From an uncultured Myxococcales bacterium (GTDB taxonomy: Bacteria > Myxococcota_A > UBA9042): a stretch of 64,000 nt of DNA. A program made the position numbers and the translations under genes. Below the pieces are notes generated by a model, which was not told the DNA's origin, did no database searches, and saw only the letters and a list, made by a program, of their open reading frames with translations. Where the stretch lies: positions 248,001-312,000 of the forward strand of contig CAIMLR010000028.1 in NCBI GenBank assembly GCA_903842345.1, read 5' to 3'. This document shows positions 29,486 to 37,463 of this stretch, in pieces (the stretch's first letter is position 1; each line of letters opens with the position of its first letter).

Positions 29486-30760
29486 ATGGCAGCGCGCGAA
29501 AACGACATCATCTATGACTGGAACGAGGTCAAGCGGCACGCGCCGCCGATCAGCCACAAGTTCAAGCTGGTCGACGAGACGCTGCGCGATGGCATCCAGT
29601 CGCCGTCGATTACCAACCCGCCGATTGAAGCCAAGCTGGAAATCCTGCATTGCATGGAAGCGCTGGGCATTGAAGTGGCGGACGTTGGCCTCCCGGGCGC
29701 GGGCGCTCAGGCCGTCGCGGACGTGACGCGGCTGGTTGAGGAAATTCGCGACCAGAAGATGAAGATTGAGCCGAACTGTGCGGCGCGGACGCATCAGGCG
29801 GACGTGCAGGCGGTCGTGGATATCTCCCAGAAGACCGGCGTGCCGATTGAAGTCTGCGGTTTCCTTGGCAGCTCGCCGGTCCGGCAGTTGGTTGAGAACT
29901 GGGACGTGCCGCACATGACCAAGCTGGTCACGGACTCGGCGGATCTGGCTGTGAAGAACGGTTGTCCGTTCTCGTTTGTGACGGAAGACACGATTCGCTC
30001 GCATCCCGACACGCTCCGCACGCTGTTCAAAGCCGCGATCGACCATGGCGCCACGCGGCTGATCCTGTGCGACACGGTGGGCCATGCGACGCCGGACGGT
30101 TTGTACAACCTCCTTGAATTCACCCGCAAAGTCATCGACGAGACCGGTGCGAAGATCGAGCTGGATTGGCACGGCCACAACGACCGCGGCTTGGCGCTGA
30201 CGCTCTCGCTTTCAGCCCTGGAATTCGGCATCGATCGCGTGCATGGAACCTGCCTGGGCGTGGGCGAGCGCGTGGGCAATGCCAGCATCGACCAGACGCT
30301 GTTGAACCTGAACCTGCTGGGCGTGATTGACCGCGACCTGCGGGCGCTGCGCCGTTACGTCGACGCGGTGAGCAAGTACTACGGTGTGGAAATTCCCTAC
30401 AACTATCCGGCTTTTGGCCGCGATGCCTTCCGCACGGCCACGGGCGTACACGCTGCGGCAATCGCCAAGGCGCTCATGATGGGCCGCCGCGATCTGGCGG
30501 ACCGCGTCTATTCATCCGTGGCGGCGAGCGAAGTCGGCTGCAAGCAGTTGGTGGAAATCGGCTTCTACAGCGGCAAGGCCAACGTGCAGGTCTGGCTGAT
30601 CGAACACGAACTTGAGGTCTCAGAGGCGCGCATTCAGGCGATCCTCACGCGCGCCAAGCTCGGCACCGCGACGCTGACGGACACGGAAATCTTCCAGACG
30701 CTGGCGGATGCGGGCCTGCTGGATGTCCAGCGGCTGGCAGCGCAGCCGACGGCGATTTGA
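29486..30760 (+). CDS. 2-isopropylmalate/homocitrate synthase family enzyme (DRE-TIM metallolyase)
   Basis: The 424-residue protein has the family hallmarks: DETLRDGIQSP near residue 31 (DRE-type metal and base site), CGFLGSSPVR, LCDTVGHATPDG, and the metal-binding DWHGHNDRGL near 226, followed by GTCLGVGERVGNASIDQ. Such enzymes condense acetyl-CoA with a 2-oxo acid. A classical LeuA of about 515 residues carries a C-terminal allosteric LeuA-dimer domain; here the chain stops after the linker helices, so leucine feedback of the usual type is absent. It could be an isopropylmalate, homocitrate or citramalate synthase; the motif reading does not decide. The ATG at 29486 follows a GGGGGAG site. 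It opens a four-gene operon with unrelated envelope genes. Confidence 0.85.
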   Translation: MAARENDIIYDWNEVKRHAPPISHKFKLVDETLRDGIQSPSITNPPIEAKLEILHCMEALGIEVADVGLPGAGAQAVADVTRLVEEIRDQKMKIEPNCAARTHQADVQAVVDISQKTGVPIEVCGFLGSSPVRQLVENWDVPHMTKLVTDSADLAVKNGCPFSFVTEDTIRSHPDTLRTLFKAAIDHGATRLILCDTVGHATPDGLYNLLEFTRKVIDETGAKIELDWHGHNDRGLALTLSLSALEFGIDRVHGTCLGVGERVGNASIDQTLLNLNLLGVIDRDLRALRRYVDAVSKYYGVEIPYNYPAFGRDAFRTATGVHAAAIAKALMMGRRDLADRVYSSVAASEVGCKQLVEIGFYSGKANVQVWLIEHELEVSEARIQAILTRAKLGTATLTDTEIFQTLADAGLLDVQRLAAQPTAI

Positions 30761-30766
30761 CCGCAG

Positions 30767-32161
30767 ATGACCACCACCGGCGATTTGCCCATCCTCGTCT
30801 TTGGCCTCGACCCCGTTGGCCAGGCGATCGTGCACCGCCTGCATGCCTTGCGTGTGCCTGTTCGCGTCGCGCTCACGCCGTCTGAACGCGCGAAGCACGG
30901 CGCAATGCTGGAAGCCCTGGGCGTCGAGACGCTCGCTGTCGGCGAGGTCTGGCAGCACGATTTCTCCAAGCTGGAGCTGCCGCGTCACGGTGCGGTTGTG
31001 CTCGCGGGCGACGACGATGCCGAGAACGTCGATGCCTGCCTCGTGGCGCGTCGCTGTTGCGGCGAAGTGCCGATTGCGGTGCGCGTCTCCGATCAGACCC
31101 TCGTGCGCTTCCTGCGTATGACGGTTCCGCACGTCGACGCCTATTCGATGGGCTCGACCACGGCGCCTGTTGCGGCAGAACTCGCGATGCAGGTGATGGC
31201 CAAGCGCGGTCCGGTGCGCAACGACCAGCCGATGCCCAAGCGCGCCCGCCCGGCGACCCTGTCGCGCGCCAGCCAGCTGCTCGGCGGCGTGGCGGCGGCG
31301 TGCGGCTTGCTCGTGCCGGTTGCGGCGGCTGCGTATGCGCACGTGTTGAGCCTGACGTTCCTGCGCGCTTTTGTGCTGGCTTGGCGCAACCTCCTGGCGA
31401 CCGGTCTGGAAGACCAGTTGCTCGCTCACGGTCCGTCGGCCCTGCGCGCGACGTCACTGGTGCTCTCGATCGCGGGCCGCGTCATCCTCGCGTGCCTCAC
31501 GGGCCTCGTCGTGGATTGGCTGATCACCCGCCGGTTCGCGCCGCTGCTGGCGAGCATGCCCGTGCGGATGCGCGATCACGTTGTGGTTTTTGGCGCCGGC
31601 AACGTCGGTGCGCGCGTGGCGGAGCTGCTGCACAAGCGGAAAATCCCCGTGGCCGTCGTGGAATCGTCGGGCACGCTGCGCAACGTGCAACGGCTGCGGT
31701 CGCGCGGAATTCCGGTCGTCGTGGGCGATGCGACGGTCGACGAGACCCTGGATCTGGCCAACGCCTGGCGGGCAGGGCTTTGCCTGGCGCTGACCAACTC
31801 CGATGCGGTGAATCTGCACGTCGGACTTCAGCTCGCCGATCGCAAGTTCTCCGTGCCGGTCGTCGTTCGCCTGCTGTCGCCGGAGTTGAGCGCGCTGGTG
31901 ACCGATCAGTCGGCGATGACGCCTGTCTCGCCCGTCGCTGAAACCGCGAGCCATGTGTGTCGCACCGTCGCGCACATGCGTTCCGATCGCCTGAAGCACC
32001 GCGATCAGGCTGTGCAGTTGGCCGAGCCGGTGCGCAACACCGGACGTTACGCGGGCGCTGAATTCGAACCCGCGCCGGCCCCGGTCGAACCGGTGGTCGG
32101 TGAATCGCCCGTTCCCGCGCCGCAAGCTGTCGAGGAAGCCGATGCCAAAACGCCGTCCTGA
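30767..32161 (+). CDS. RCK-TM-RCK protein: two TrkA-type domains around a membrane segment
   Basis: The 464-residue protein starts 6 bases after the upstream stop. Residues 8-140 are a TrkA-N/RCK-type Rossmann domain (ILVFGLDPVGQAI, VVLAGDDDAENVDACLVARR). About 165-265 holds two or three hydrophobic helices (LLGGVAAACGLLVPVAAAAY, SLVLSIAGRVILACLTGLVV). About 269-390 is a second TrkA-N domain (HVVVFGAGNVGARVAELLHK, VVVGDATVDETL, ALTNSDAVNLHVGL). The tail is Pro/Ala/Glu rich. The order RCK-membrane-RCK resembles ligand-gated K+ channels, but I see no TVGYG-like selectivity filter between the helices. It may be a regulatory relative rather than a channel. Confidence 0.82.
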   Translation: MTTTGDLPILVFGLDPVGQAIVHRLHALRVPVRVALTPSERAKHGAMLEALGVETLAVGEVWQHDFSKLELPRHGAVVLAGDDDAENVDACLVARRCCGEVPIAVRVSDQTLVRFLRMTVPHVDAYSMGSTTAPVAAELAMQVMAKRGPVRNDQPMPKRARPATLSRASQLLGGVAAACGLLVPVAAAAYAHVLSLTFLRAFVLAWRNLLATGLEDQLLAHGPSALRATSLVLSIAGRVILACLTGLVVDWLITRRFAPLLASMPVRMRDHVVVFGAGNVGARVAELLHKRKIPVAVVESSGTLRNVQRLRSRGIPVVVGDATVDETLDLANAWRAGLCLALTNSDAVNLHVGLQLADRKFSVPVVVRLLSPELSALVTDQSAMTPVSPVAETASHVCRTVAHMRSDRLKHRDQAVQLAEPVRNTGRYAGAEFEPAPAPVEPVVGESPVPAPQAVEEADAKTPS

Positions 32162-33014
32162 GCTGCTCTTGCTGCTCGCGACGCTGTTGGCGCTGCCGCT
32201 GACGGCGCATGCCGTTGAGCCGGTCGCGTTGCCCCAAGCGCCGACTGTGACGCAACTGCCGACGGACGCGGACCTCGACGAAGCGTGGGCGCGCGTGCTG
32301 TTGCGCGCCAATCCCGGGCCACTTCAGTACTGCGCCTACGAAATCACGGCGCGGGGCAATGCCGGCGTCGCATCGCACGTCCGCGGCGTGATGGGGCGCA
32401 AGGACGCCGAGACGCGGACTGAGCTGCTCGCGCGGGAAGCCTTGCGCAAGATGCTGGGCCAGCTCCGGGACATCGGCGCGCTGGAGCTTGCCCACCCGGC
32501 ATTGCCGTGGCGGCAACCGGTGCCGACGCCGCCCGCCAAGCCGCTGAAGGGCAAAGCCAAGGCGCGCGCGACGGCGGAAGCGGTGCTGGCGTCGCCGGAG
32601 CCGCTGTGGACGCCGGAGACGTCTGACGTGCCCATCTATGAGCTGTCATTTCGGCTCGGCGGCAAGGAAAACACGTTCCTCGTCGTCGATCCGGCCAACC
32701 AGCCGGACCCGCGCTATGCCGCGTTCATTCGGCTGGTGCGACAGTTCGCCATCGCGTCAGCGGGTGAGATCGGCTACCACGCGCCCACGGGCGATGAAGG
32801 TCGGCAGGGCTACCTGTTTGTGGACAGCGTGCCCGGCGCCATCGTGACGGTCGATGGCGCGCCGCTGGAAGGCGAGACGCCGATCCTCGCGTATCCGGTC
32901 GCCGCGGGTCGACACACGGTGGTGCTGGAGAACAAGTTGCACAAGTTGACCAAGGAAATCAAAGTCCTTGTGCAGCCTGGCGTGACGACCTCTGTTGAAA
33001 TCGACCTGCGCTGA
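32142..33014 (+). CDS. Secreted PEGA-domain protein
   Basis: The 290-residue protein starts at the ATG at 32142, overlapping the 3' end of the RCK gene by 20 bases. It has a Sec signal peptide (LLLLLATLLALPLTAHA). The C-terminal 70 residues form a PEGA domain: GYLFVDSVPGAIVTVDGAPL, GETPILAYPVAAGRHTVVLEN and a final strand with VEIDLR. PEGA domains are found at the surfaces of Myxococcota and Firmicutes and are thought to bind other surface layers. The middle part (AYEITARGNAGV, LREL-type helices) is unrecognised. Co-transcription with the RCK-type membrane protein suggests an envelope role. Confidence 0.83.
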   Translation: MPKRRPELLLLLATLLALPLTAHAVEPVALPQAPTVTQLPTDADLDEAWARVLLRANPGPLQYCAYEITARGNAGVASHVRGVMGRKDAETRTELLAREALRKMLGQLRDIGALELAHPALPWRQPVPTPPAKPLKGKAKARATAEAVLASPEPLWTPETSDVPIYELSFRLGGKENTFLVVDPANQPDPRYAAFIRLVRQFAIASAGEIGYHAPTGDEGRQGYLFVDSVPGAIVTVDGAPLEGETPILAYPVAAGRHTVVLENKLHKLTKEIKVLVQPGVTTSVEIDLR

Positions 33015-33023
33015 GTCACGCCG

Positions 33024-34013
33024 ATGTCGCGCCACCCCGCCCACACCCTGTCCACGATGCGCGAGCCCGATGTGCGCCTGCGCTGGCTGGCGGCGTGGCT
33101 GCGCGCGACCGAACCTGAGGCGGCCGTGGCGGCGCTGGAGGAAGCCGCGCAGTTGGCGGCGGTGGGCAATGCCCGCGAGCTGCACTTGACGTTTGTCCAC
33201 CTGCTGCTGCACGTCCGGCCGCGCCCGGATCTCCCCGGCGGCCCGCTGCCGCCGCCCGATCGCCGGCTCGTCCTGCCAGACCTCGTCGTGGCGCGGCTCA
33301 TCGGCGCGGCGCACCGCCAGGGCTTGCTGTGGACTGCGTGGCTGCTGCGCGAGTCGTTCCGGCCCCCGGCGATCGTGGAAGGCCGGCTGTTGCCGCTGCA
33401 TCCGAGCGTGGAGAAAATCGCGCTCGGCGTGCGCAAGGAGCGCGCGCGGGTTCCGAACATCGACGCGCTCGCGCCGCTGCTTGTCGATTCCACGCCGGCC
33501 GTCATCCAGATCCTGTCGGAGAACCCGCGGATCCGCGAGCCGCACGCCTTGCTCATCGCAACGCTCCGGCCGACCCATCCCTACGCGCTGCAGGCGCTCC
33601 TGCTGAACCTGCATTGGTTGACAAACATCAAGGTCGTGGAGGCGGTGGCCCGCAGCGAAGCCGCGCCGCCGTGGTTGGTGCTGGCGCTGACGCCGCTGCT
33701 GGCGAAGTCAACGCAGATGGCCATTGCCAACCTGCCGCGCATCAACGTGGAGGTCCGGGAGCTGCTCGCGCAGTGGCTGGATCTGGGAGAAGTCGTCATC
33801 GCCGCTGCGCCGCGCGAGCGCCGCGACCCGAATCCCGGCATTTTCGATGTGCGCGACGAGGATCTCGCGGGCGCGCACGACCTGGCGGAAACCGAGGTGA
33901 TCCTTGCGCCTCTGGCCGTGGACTTGGCGGCTGACGCGGTGCTCAAGGCGACGAAGCTCAAGCCGAGCGCTGTGCGTCGTCGTCGGGCGCCGCGTGCGCC
34001 GGGGAAAGCGTAA
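33024..34013 (+). CDS. Hypothetical protein with helical (HEAT/LRV-like) repeats
   Basis: The 329-residue protein starts 9 bases after the PEGA gene and closes the operon. It has no signal peptide. Helical repeat-like units are visible, for example LLVDSTPAVIQILSENPRIREPHALLIAT and VVEAVARSEAAPPWLVLALTP, a spacing reminiscent of HEAT or leucine-rich-variant repeats that score positions such as NPRI. The C-terminus is basic (RRRRAPRAPGKA), which could contact nucleic acid or membrane. Function is unknown; a scaffold role is the most that can be inferred. Confidence 0.72.
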   Translation: MSRHPAHTLSTMREPDVRLRWLAAWLRATEPEAAVAALEEAAQLAAVGNARELHLTFVHLLLHVRPRPDLPGGPLPPPDRRLVLPDLVVARLIGAAHRQGLLWTAWLLRESFRPPAIVEGRLLPLHPSVEKIALGVRKERARVPNIDALAPLLVDSTPAVIQILSENPRIREPHALLIATLRPTHPYALQALLLNLHWLTNIKVVEAVARSEAAPPWLVLALTPLLAKSTQMAIANLPRINVEVRELLAQWLDLGEVVIAAAPRERRDPNPGIFDVRDEDLAGAHDLAETEVILAPLAVDLAADAVLKATKLKPSAVRRRRAPRAPGKA

Positions 34014-34050
34014 GAGTTCGAAAATTCGCACCATTTATCCGGCAGGTCGG

Positions 34051-35187
34051 CTACTCGTACACAAACCACAGCGGGCCGGGGAACAGCCAGGACAGCGCGG
34101 ACTGCTGCCGGTCGCGCCAATTCTCCCAGTTGTGGCCGTCGCGCGCCTCGTCGTAGCGCACTTCCAGCCCGTGGGACTGCAGGAACGGCACCATGGAGCG
34201 ATTTTCGTAGATGAGCGACTCGTACGTGCCGCAGGAGATGTAGACCTTCTCCGCGGGGCGGCCGGGGTTCTCGCGGAACGCGTTGACGAATTCCACGACG
34301 CGGTCAAAAGCCGGGCCGCGCTTGTTCTCCCCGATGTCCGTGAACGCAAAGGAACCGCTTTGCAGCAGCAATTTGCCGAACACGCCAGGGTACCGCCACG
34401 CGGTCGACAGGCTGGCCACGCCGCCAAAACTCGCGCCCATGAGGCAGCGCTGCGACGGCGTCCCAAAAACCGGATAGTTGCGCTCCATGAACGGCAGCAC
34501 TTGCTCGACGATGTACTGCGCGTGGTGCGGATCGTTGGGATACTCGTCCATGCGGTTCTTGGGATGCGTCAGCGCGACGATCATCGGCGCGACTTCCAGG
34601 CGGTGAATCAGGTTGTCGAGCACGGTCTTGAGCCGGGCGTAGCGCAGGTAGTCGCCGCCGTCGTGGACAATCAGCAGCGGGTAGCGCCGCGTCTCCCGGT
34701 ACCGCGCCGGCAGGTAGACCGTCAGCGGCCGTGGCCCGCCAAACGCCGTGTTGTTCAGCATCAGCTCATGCAATGTGCCCTGACGCGCGTCGGCGTCGGG
34801 CAGGCACCAGTTCGGCACCTCGTACCCCTCGGCTTGGCAAACGGAATTTGCGCCAAACGGGTCGTGGGCGATGTTCGGGTTCAGCGGATCGCGAATCCAT
34901 TGGCTGTGGCCATTGCGCACCACATCGAACTTGTATTCAAACCGCGATCCGCGCGGCAGATCGATGGTCAGGTGCCACAGATCCGTGTGTGCCAAGCGGT
35001 GAAAGGGCTGCGCGCTCGCGAGGCCAAAAACCCAATGCCGCAGATGGACGGCGTCCGCTTGGCCGCGCCAGACGAACGTGACGCGGGCGCCTTCAATGAG
35101 CGGAAACGTGTGGCTGCGGATGAACATTTCCACGACGCGGCTGTCGAGGCCGCCCCGCCGTTCCAGTTGCTGAATTGCCGGAATCAT
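34051..35187 (-). CDS. Enterochelin-esterase-like alpha/beta hydrolase
   Basis: The 378-residue protein has an N-terminal immunoglobulin-like/E-set domain (about 20-115: VTFVWRGQADAVHLRHWVFG, WHLTIDLPRGSRFEYKFDV) and a C-terminal esterase D-type catalytic domain. The nucleophile elbow GASFGG places Ser near residue 252; a likely catalytic His is in DGHNWENWR near 356. This two-domain plan is that of Fes/IroE-like esterases. It has no signal peptide, so it acts in the cytoplasm unless exported otherwise. Its ATG overlaps the stop of the S51 peptidase gene (ATGA), which implies a shared pathway. Ester-bond trimming of a product of the nearby ATP-grasp ligases is a reasonable guess only. Confidence 0.87.
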   Translation of the reverse strand: MIPAIQQLERRGGLDSRVVEMFIRSHTFPLIEGARVTFVWRGQADAVHLRHWVFGLASAQPFHRLAHTDLWHLTIDLPRGSRFEYKFDVVRNGHSQWIRDPLNPNIAHDPFGANSVCQAEGYEVPNWCLPDADARQGTLHELMLNNTAFGGPRPLTVYLPARYRETRRYPLLIVHDGGDYLRYARLKTVLDNLIHRLEVAPMIVALTHPKNRMDEYPNDPHHAQYIVEQVLPFMERNYPVFGTPSQRCLMGASFGGVASLSTAWRYPGVFGKLLLQSGSFAFTDIGENKRGPAFDRVVEFVNAFRENPGRPAEKVYISCGTYESLIYENRSMVPFLQSHGLEVRYDEARDGHNWENWRDRQQSALSWLFPGPLWFVYE

Positions 35188-36119
35188 TCAGCCTCCGGGC
35201 TAGCGGCGACGGTTGCGCCGTCGCGATCGATGCGCAGGGTGCCCGCGGTGAACGTCCAGGTCCGGTCGTCGAGGTGCCCGCGGTTGCCCGCATCGAGGCA
35301 AATGCAGTCCGCTGGAAAGAAACGCCGCGAGAACAGCGCCATGCGGGCATGGTCGTCGAGCTTGAGCCGCGTGGTCGCATGCGGAAGCGCGACGATGCCG
35401 CGGGCGATGCCCAAGCCGACGTCGAGAATCTCCGCGTTGCCCGCGCCTTCGGGTGGCCGATCGTGAAAGGCGATCACGCGGTCAGTCAGCACCATCGCCC
35501 CCGCGGACCACGCGAGAATCGGCTTGGCGACCATGCCGGCAGCCACGTCCAGCAGGCGCATCCGGCCGATCAGCGTGGAAACATGGCCGCCCGCGATCGC
35601 GACGGCGTCGCATTCTTCCAGGATGCCGTGCACTTCGGCGCGGTGCTGCGCCAAGGCGCGCCGTTCACCGGGCAACTCCTCCTGCTCAAAAGCCTCGTGC
35701 ACGTCGCGAATGCGCCGCAGGTGATGGGCGTCGAGTGCGCGCAATTGCTCAATCGTATCTTCGCGTTCCGGCTCGATCAGCTCGGGCGGTCCAGCGCGGG
35801 ACATCAACATCGTCGCCGACGCCATCAAGTGATCCAGCCGCAACCGGTAGATGTCCTGCAGCTGCCGAAGATTGTCCTGGCGGCGGCGATGTGCGGAAAA
35901 CAATTGCTGATCTTGGGCGAAAACGTCGTCCGTACGGGCATGCAAACGCAGATTGACCGAGCGATTGCCGAGCGCGGCGGACAACTCGTCGTCCTCCGCC
36001 TCACGCTCCTGCCAGCCGGCGGTAATCGTCGCGATTCGCCCGGAAAGGCCAAGCAACTTGAGCTCTTCCGTGACGGTGACAACGTGCCTCTGCGGGCCTA
36101 GAACCACGACTCTGCGCAT
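35184..36119 (-). CDS. Peptidase S51-like (PepE/cyanophycinase family) protein
   Basis: The 311-residue protein starts at the ATG at 36119 with GAGGAG 4 bases upstream. The class I glutamine-amidotransferase-like fold of family S51 is suggested by VAIAGGHVSTLIGRM followed by ILAWSAGAMVLTD, which places the nucleophile Ser at residue 205, and the later ARGIVALPHATTRL. S51 enzymes cleave Asp-X dipeptides or the Asp-Arg polymer cyanophycin. The N-terminal 110 residues (VVVLGPQRH, RVELKLLG-like) are extra relative to PepE. The gene is divergent from two ATP-grasp ligase genes, a pairing that suggests opposite activities (making and cutting an amide) in one pathway. Confidence 0.82.
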   Translation of the reverse strand: MRRVVVLGPQRHVVTVTEELKLLGLSGRIATITAGWQEREAEDDELSAALGNRSVNLRLHARTDDVFAQDQQLFSAHRRRQDNLRQLQDIYRLRLDHLMASATMLMSRAGPPELIEPEREDTIEQLRALDAHHLRRIRDVHEAFEQEELPGERRALAQHRAEVHGILEECDAVAIAGGHVSTLIGRMRLLDVAAGMVAKPILAWSAGAMVLTDRVIAFHDRPPEGAGNAEILDVGLGIARGIVALPHATTRLKLDDHARMALFSRRFFPADCICLDAGNRGHLDDRTWTFTAGTLRIDRDGATVAASPEAE

Positions 36120-36167
36120 ACTTCTCCTCGAACCGAACCGCGCCCGCATCGTCGACCCGCGCGTTCT

Positions 36168-36196
36168 TTGGCCGACGCGCCAGACTGTGCCAGACT
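36168..36196 (+). promoter_or_regulatory. Possible promoter of the ATP-grasp pair
   Basis: TTGGCC (36168-36173) and CAGACT (36191-36196) are separated by 17 bp, about 37 bases upstream of the ATG at 36234. The -10 is weak; CAGACT also appears as the candidate -10 at 51282. Confidence 0.3.
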
Positions 36197-36233
36197 CAGC
36201 GCCGGAGGGCATCTCAGTCTTTGCGGAGTTCAC

Positions 36234-37454
36234 ATGCATGTCATTCTCGTTGCGCCACATTTTCCCGCCAATCAACGTCAGTTTGCCCGCGCGCTGAAGT
36301 CGGTCGGCGCGTACGTCACCGGCATTGGCGAAGCGGCGCCCCAACATCTCGACGGTGAATTGCGTTCCTGGTTGGGGGCTTACGAGCAGGTGTCGTCCGT
36401 CTGCGACGACGACGCGATGCTGCAGGCTGTCCGGCGGATTCAGGCACGCGGTTGGGTCGACCGACTGGAGACGACCGTCGAATCGCACATCATGACCGCC
36501 GCAAGAGTGCGTGAACGAACGGGAATTCCCGGCCTTACCGTGCAGCAGGCGATTTTGTGCCGCGACAAACCGACGATGAAAGATTTCCTCCGCGACAAAG
36601 GCGTGGCCACGGCGGCGTCGGGCGCGGCAGCTACCACTGCGGAAGTGAAGGCTTTTGCCAAGCGCGTCGGCTATCCGATCATTCTGAAGCCACGCGCAGG
36701 CGCGGGCGCTCAGGACACGATCAAAGTCGACAGCGAGCGCGATCTGCCCAGCGCGGCCAAGGTGATGCAGCTCGATCGCGGCGGGTCGGTGGCGATGGAG
36801 GAGTTCATCGAGGGGCACGAAGGCTTCTACGACACGTTGACGATCGACGGCGTGGTGCAGCACGACTTCATTTCCCACTACTACCCCAATGTCCTCGACG
36901 CGATGCGCAGCCGTTCCGTGTCGCCCTACATCATCACGACCAACCGGATGAGTGCGCCGGGCTACGCGGAAGTGAAGAAGATGGGCAAGGACGTGATCGA
37001 CGCGATGGGCCTCGGGACGACGGCGACGCACATGGAGTGGTTTTTTGGACCGAAGGGCCTGAAGTTCGGTGAAATTGGCGCGCGACCGCCGGGCGTCTGC
37101 ACCTGGGACCTGTACGGGGCGGCCAACGGAATCGACCTCTACCGGGAATGGGCCGCGGCGATCACCTACGGGCGCGTTTTCGACAAGCCGAGTCGCCAGT
37201 TCGCGGCCGGGCTGATTGCGCTGCGGCCGGAACGGGACGGCCACATCACCGGCTACGAGGGCGCGGACATGCTGCAGAAGCAGCTGGGCCAGTGGGTCAT
37301 TGACGCGTATCTGCCGCCGGCGGGCACGCGGACGCAACCCGTTGAAGCGGGCTACATGGCCAACGCGTGGGTGCGCATGCGCCATCCGGACTACGACACG
37401 CTGCGCGAGATGCTCGAGCACGTTGGACGCACGCTGCGGGTGCTGGCGCGCTGA
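36234..37454 (+). CDS. ATP-grasp ligase, first of a tandem pair
   Basis: The 406-residue protein starts at the ATG at 36234 (GGAG 6 bases upstream). The ATP-grasp fold is seen as DKPTMKDFLRDKGVATAA, GYPIILKPRAGAGAQDT (nucleotide-binding lysine and glycine loop), MEEFIEGHEGFYD and, for Mg2+, GLKFGEIGARPPG. The N-terminal domain VILVAPHFPANQRQFARAL matches that of the next gene, so the two arose by duplication. Enzymes of this type activate a carboxylate as acyl phosphate and join it to an amine or thiol. The product ends in HVGRTLRVLAR. Nine bases separate it from the second ligase. Substrates cannot be read from the sequence. Confidence 0.88.
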   Translation: MHVILVAPHFPANQRQFARALKSVGAYVTGIGEAAPQHLDGELRSWLGAYEQVSSVCDDDAMLQAVRRIQARGWVDRLETTVESHIMTAARVRERTGIPGLTVQQAILCRDKPTMKDFLRDKGVATAASGAAATTAEVKAFAKRVGYPIILKPRAGAGAQDTIKVDSERDLPSAAKVMQLDRGGSVAMEEFIEGHEGFYDTLTIDGVVQHDFISHYYPNVLDAMRSRSVSPYIITTNRMSAPGYAEVKKMGKDVIDAMGLGTTATHMEWFFGPKGLKFGEIGARPPGVCTWDLYGAANGIDLYREWAAAITYGRVFDKPSRQFAAGLIALRPERDGHITGYEGADMLQKQLGQWVIDAYLPPAGTRTQPVEAGYMANAWVRMRHPDYDTLREMLEHVGRTLRVLAR

Positions 37455-37463
37455 GGGCTTGTC

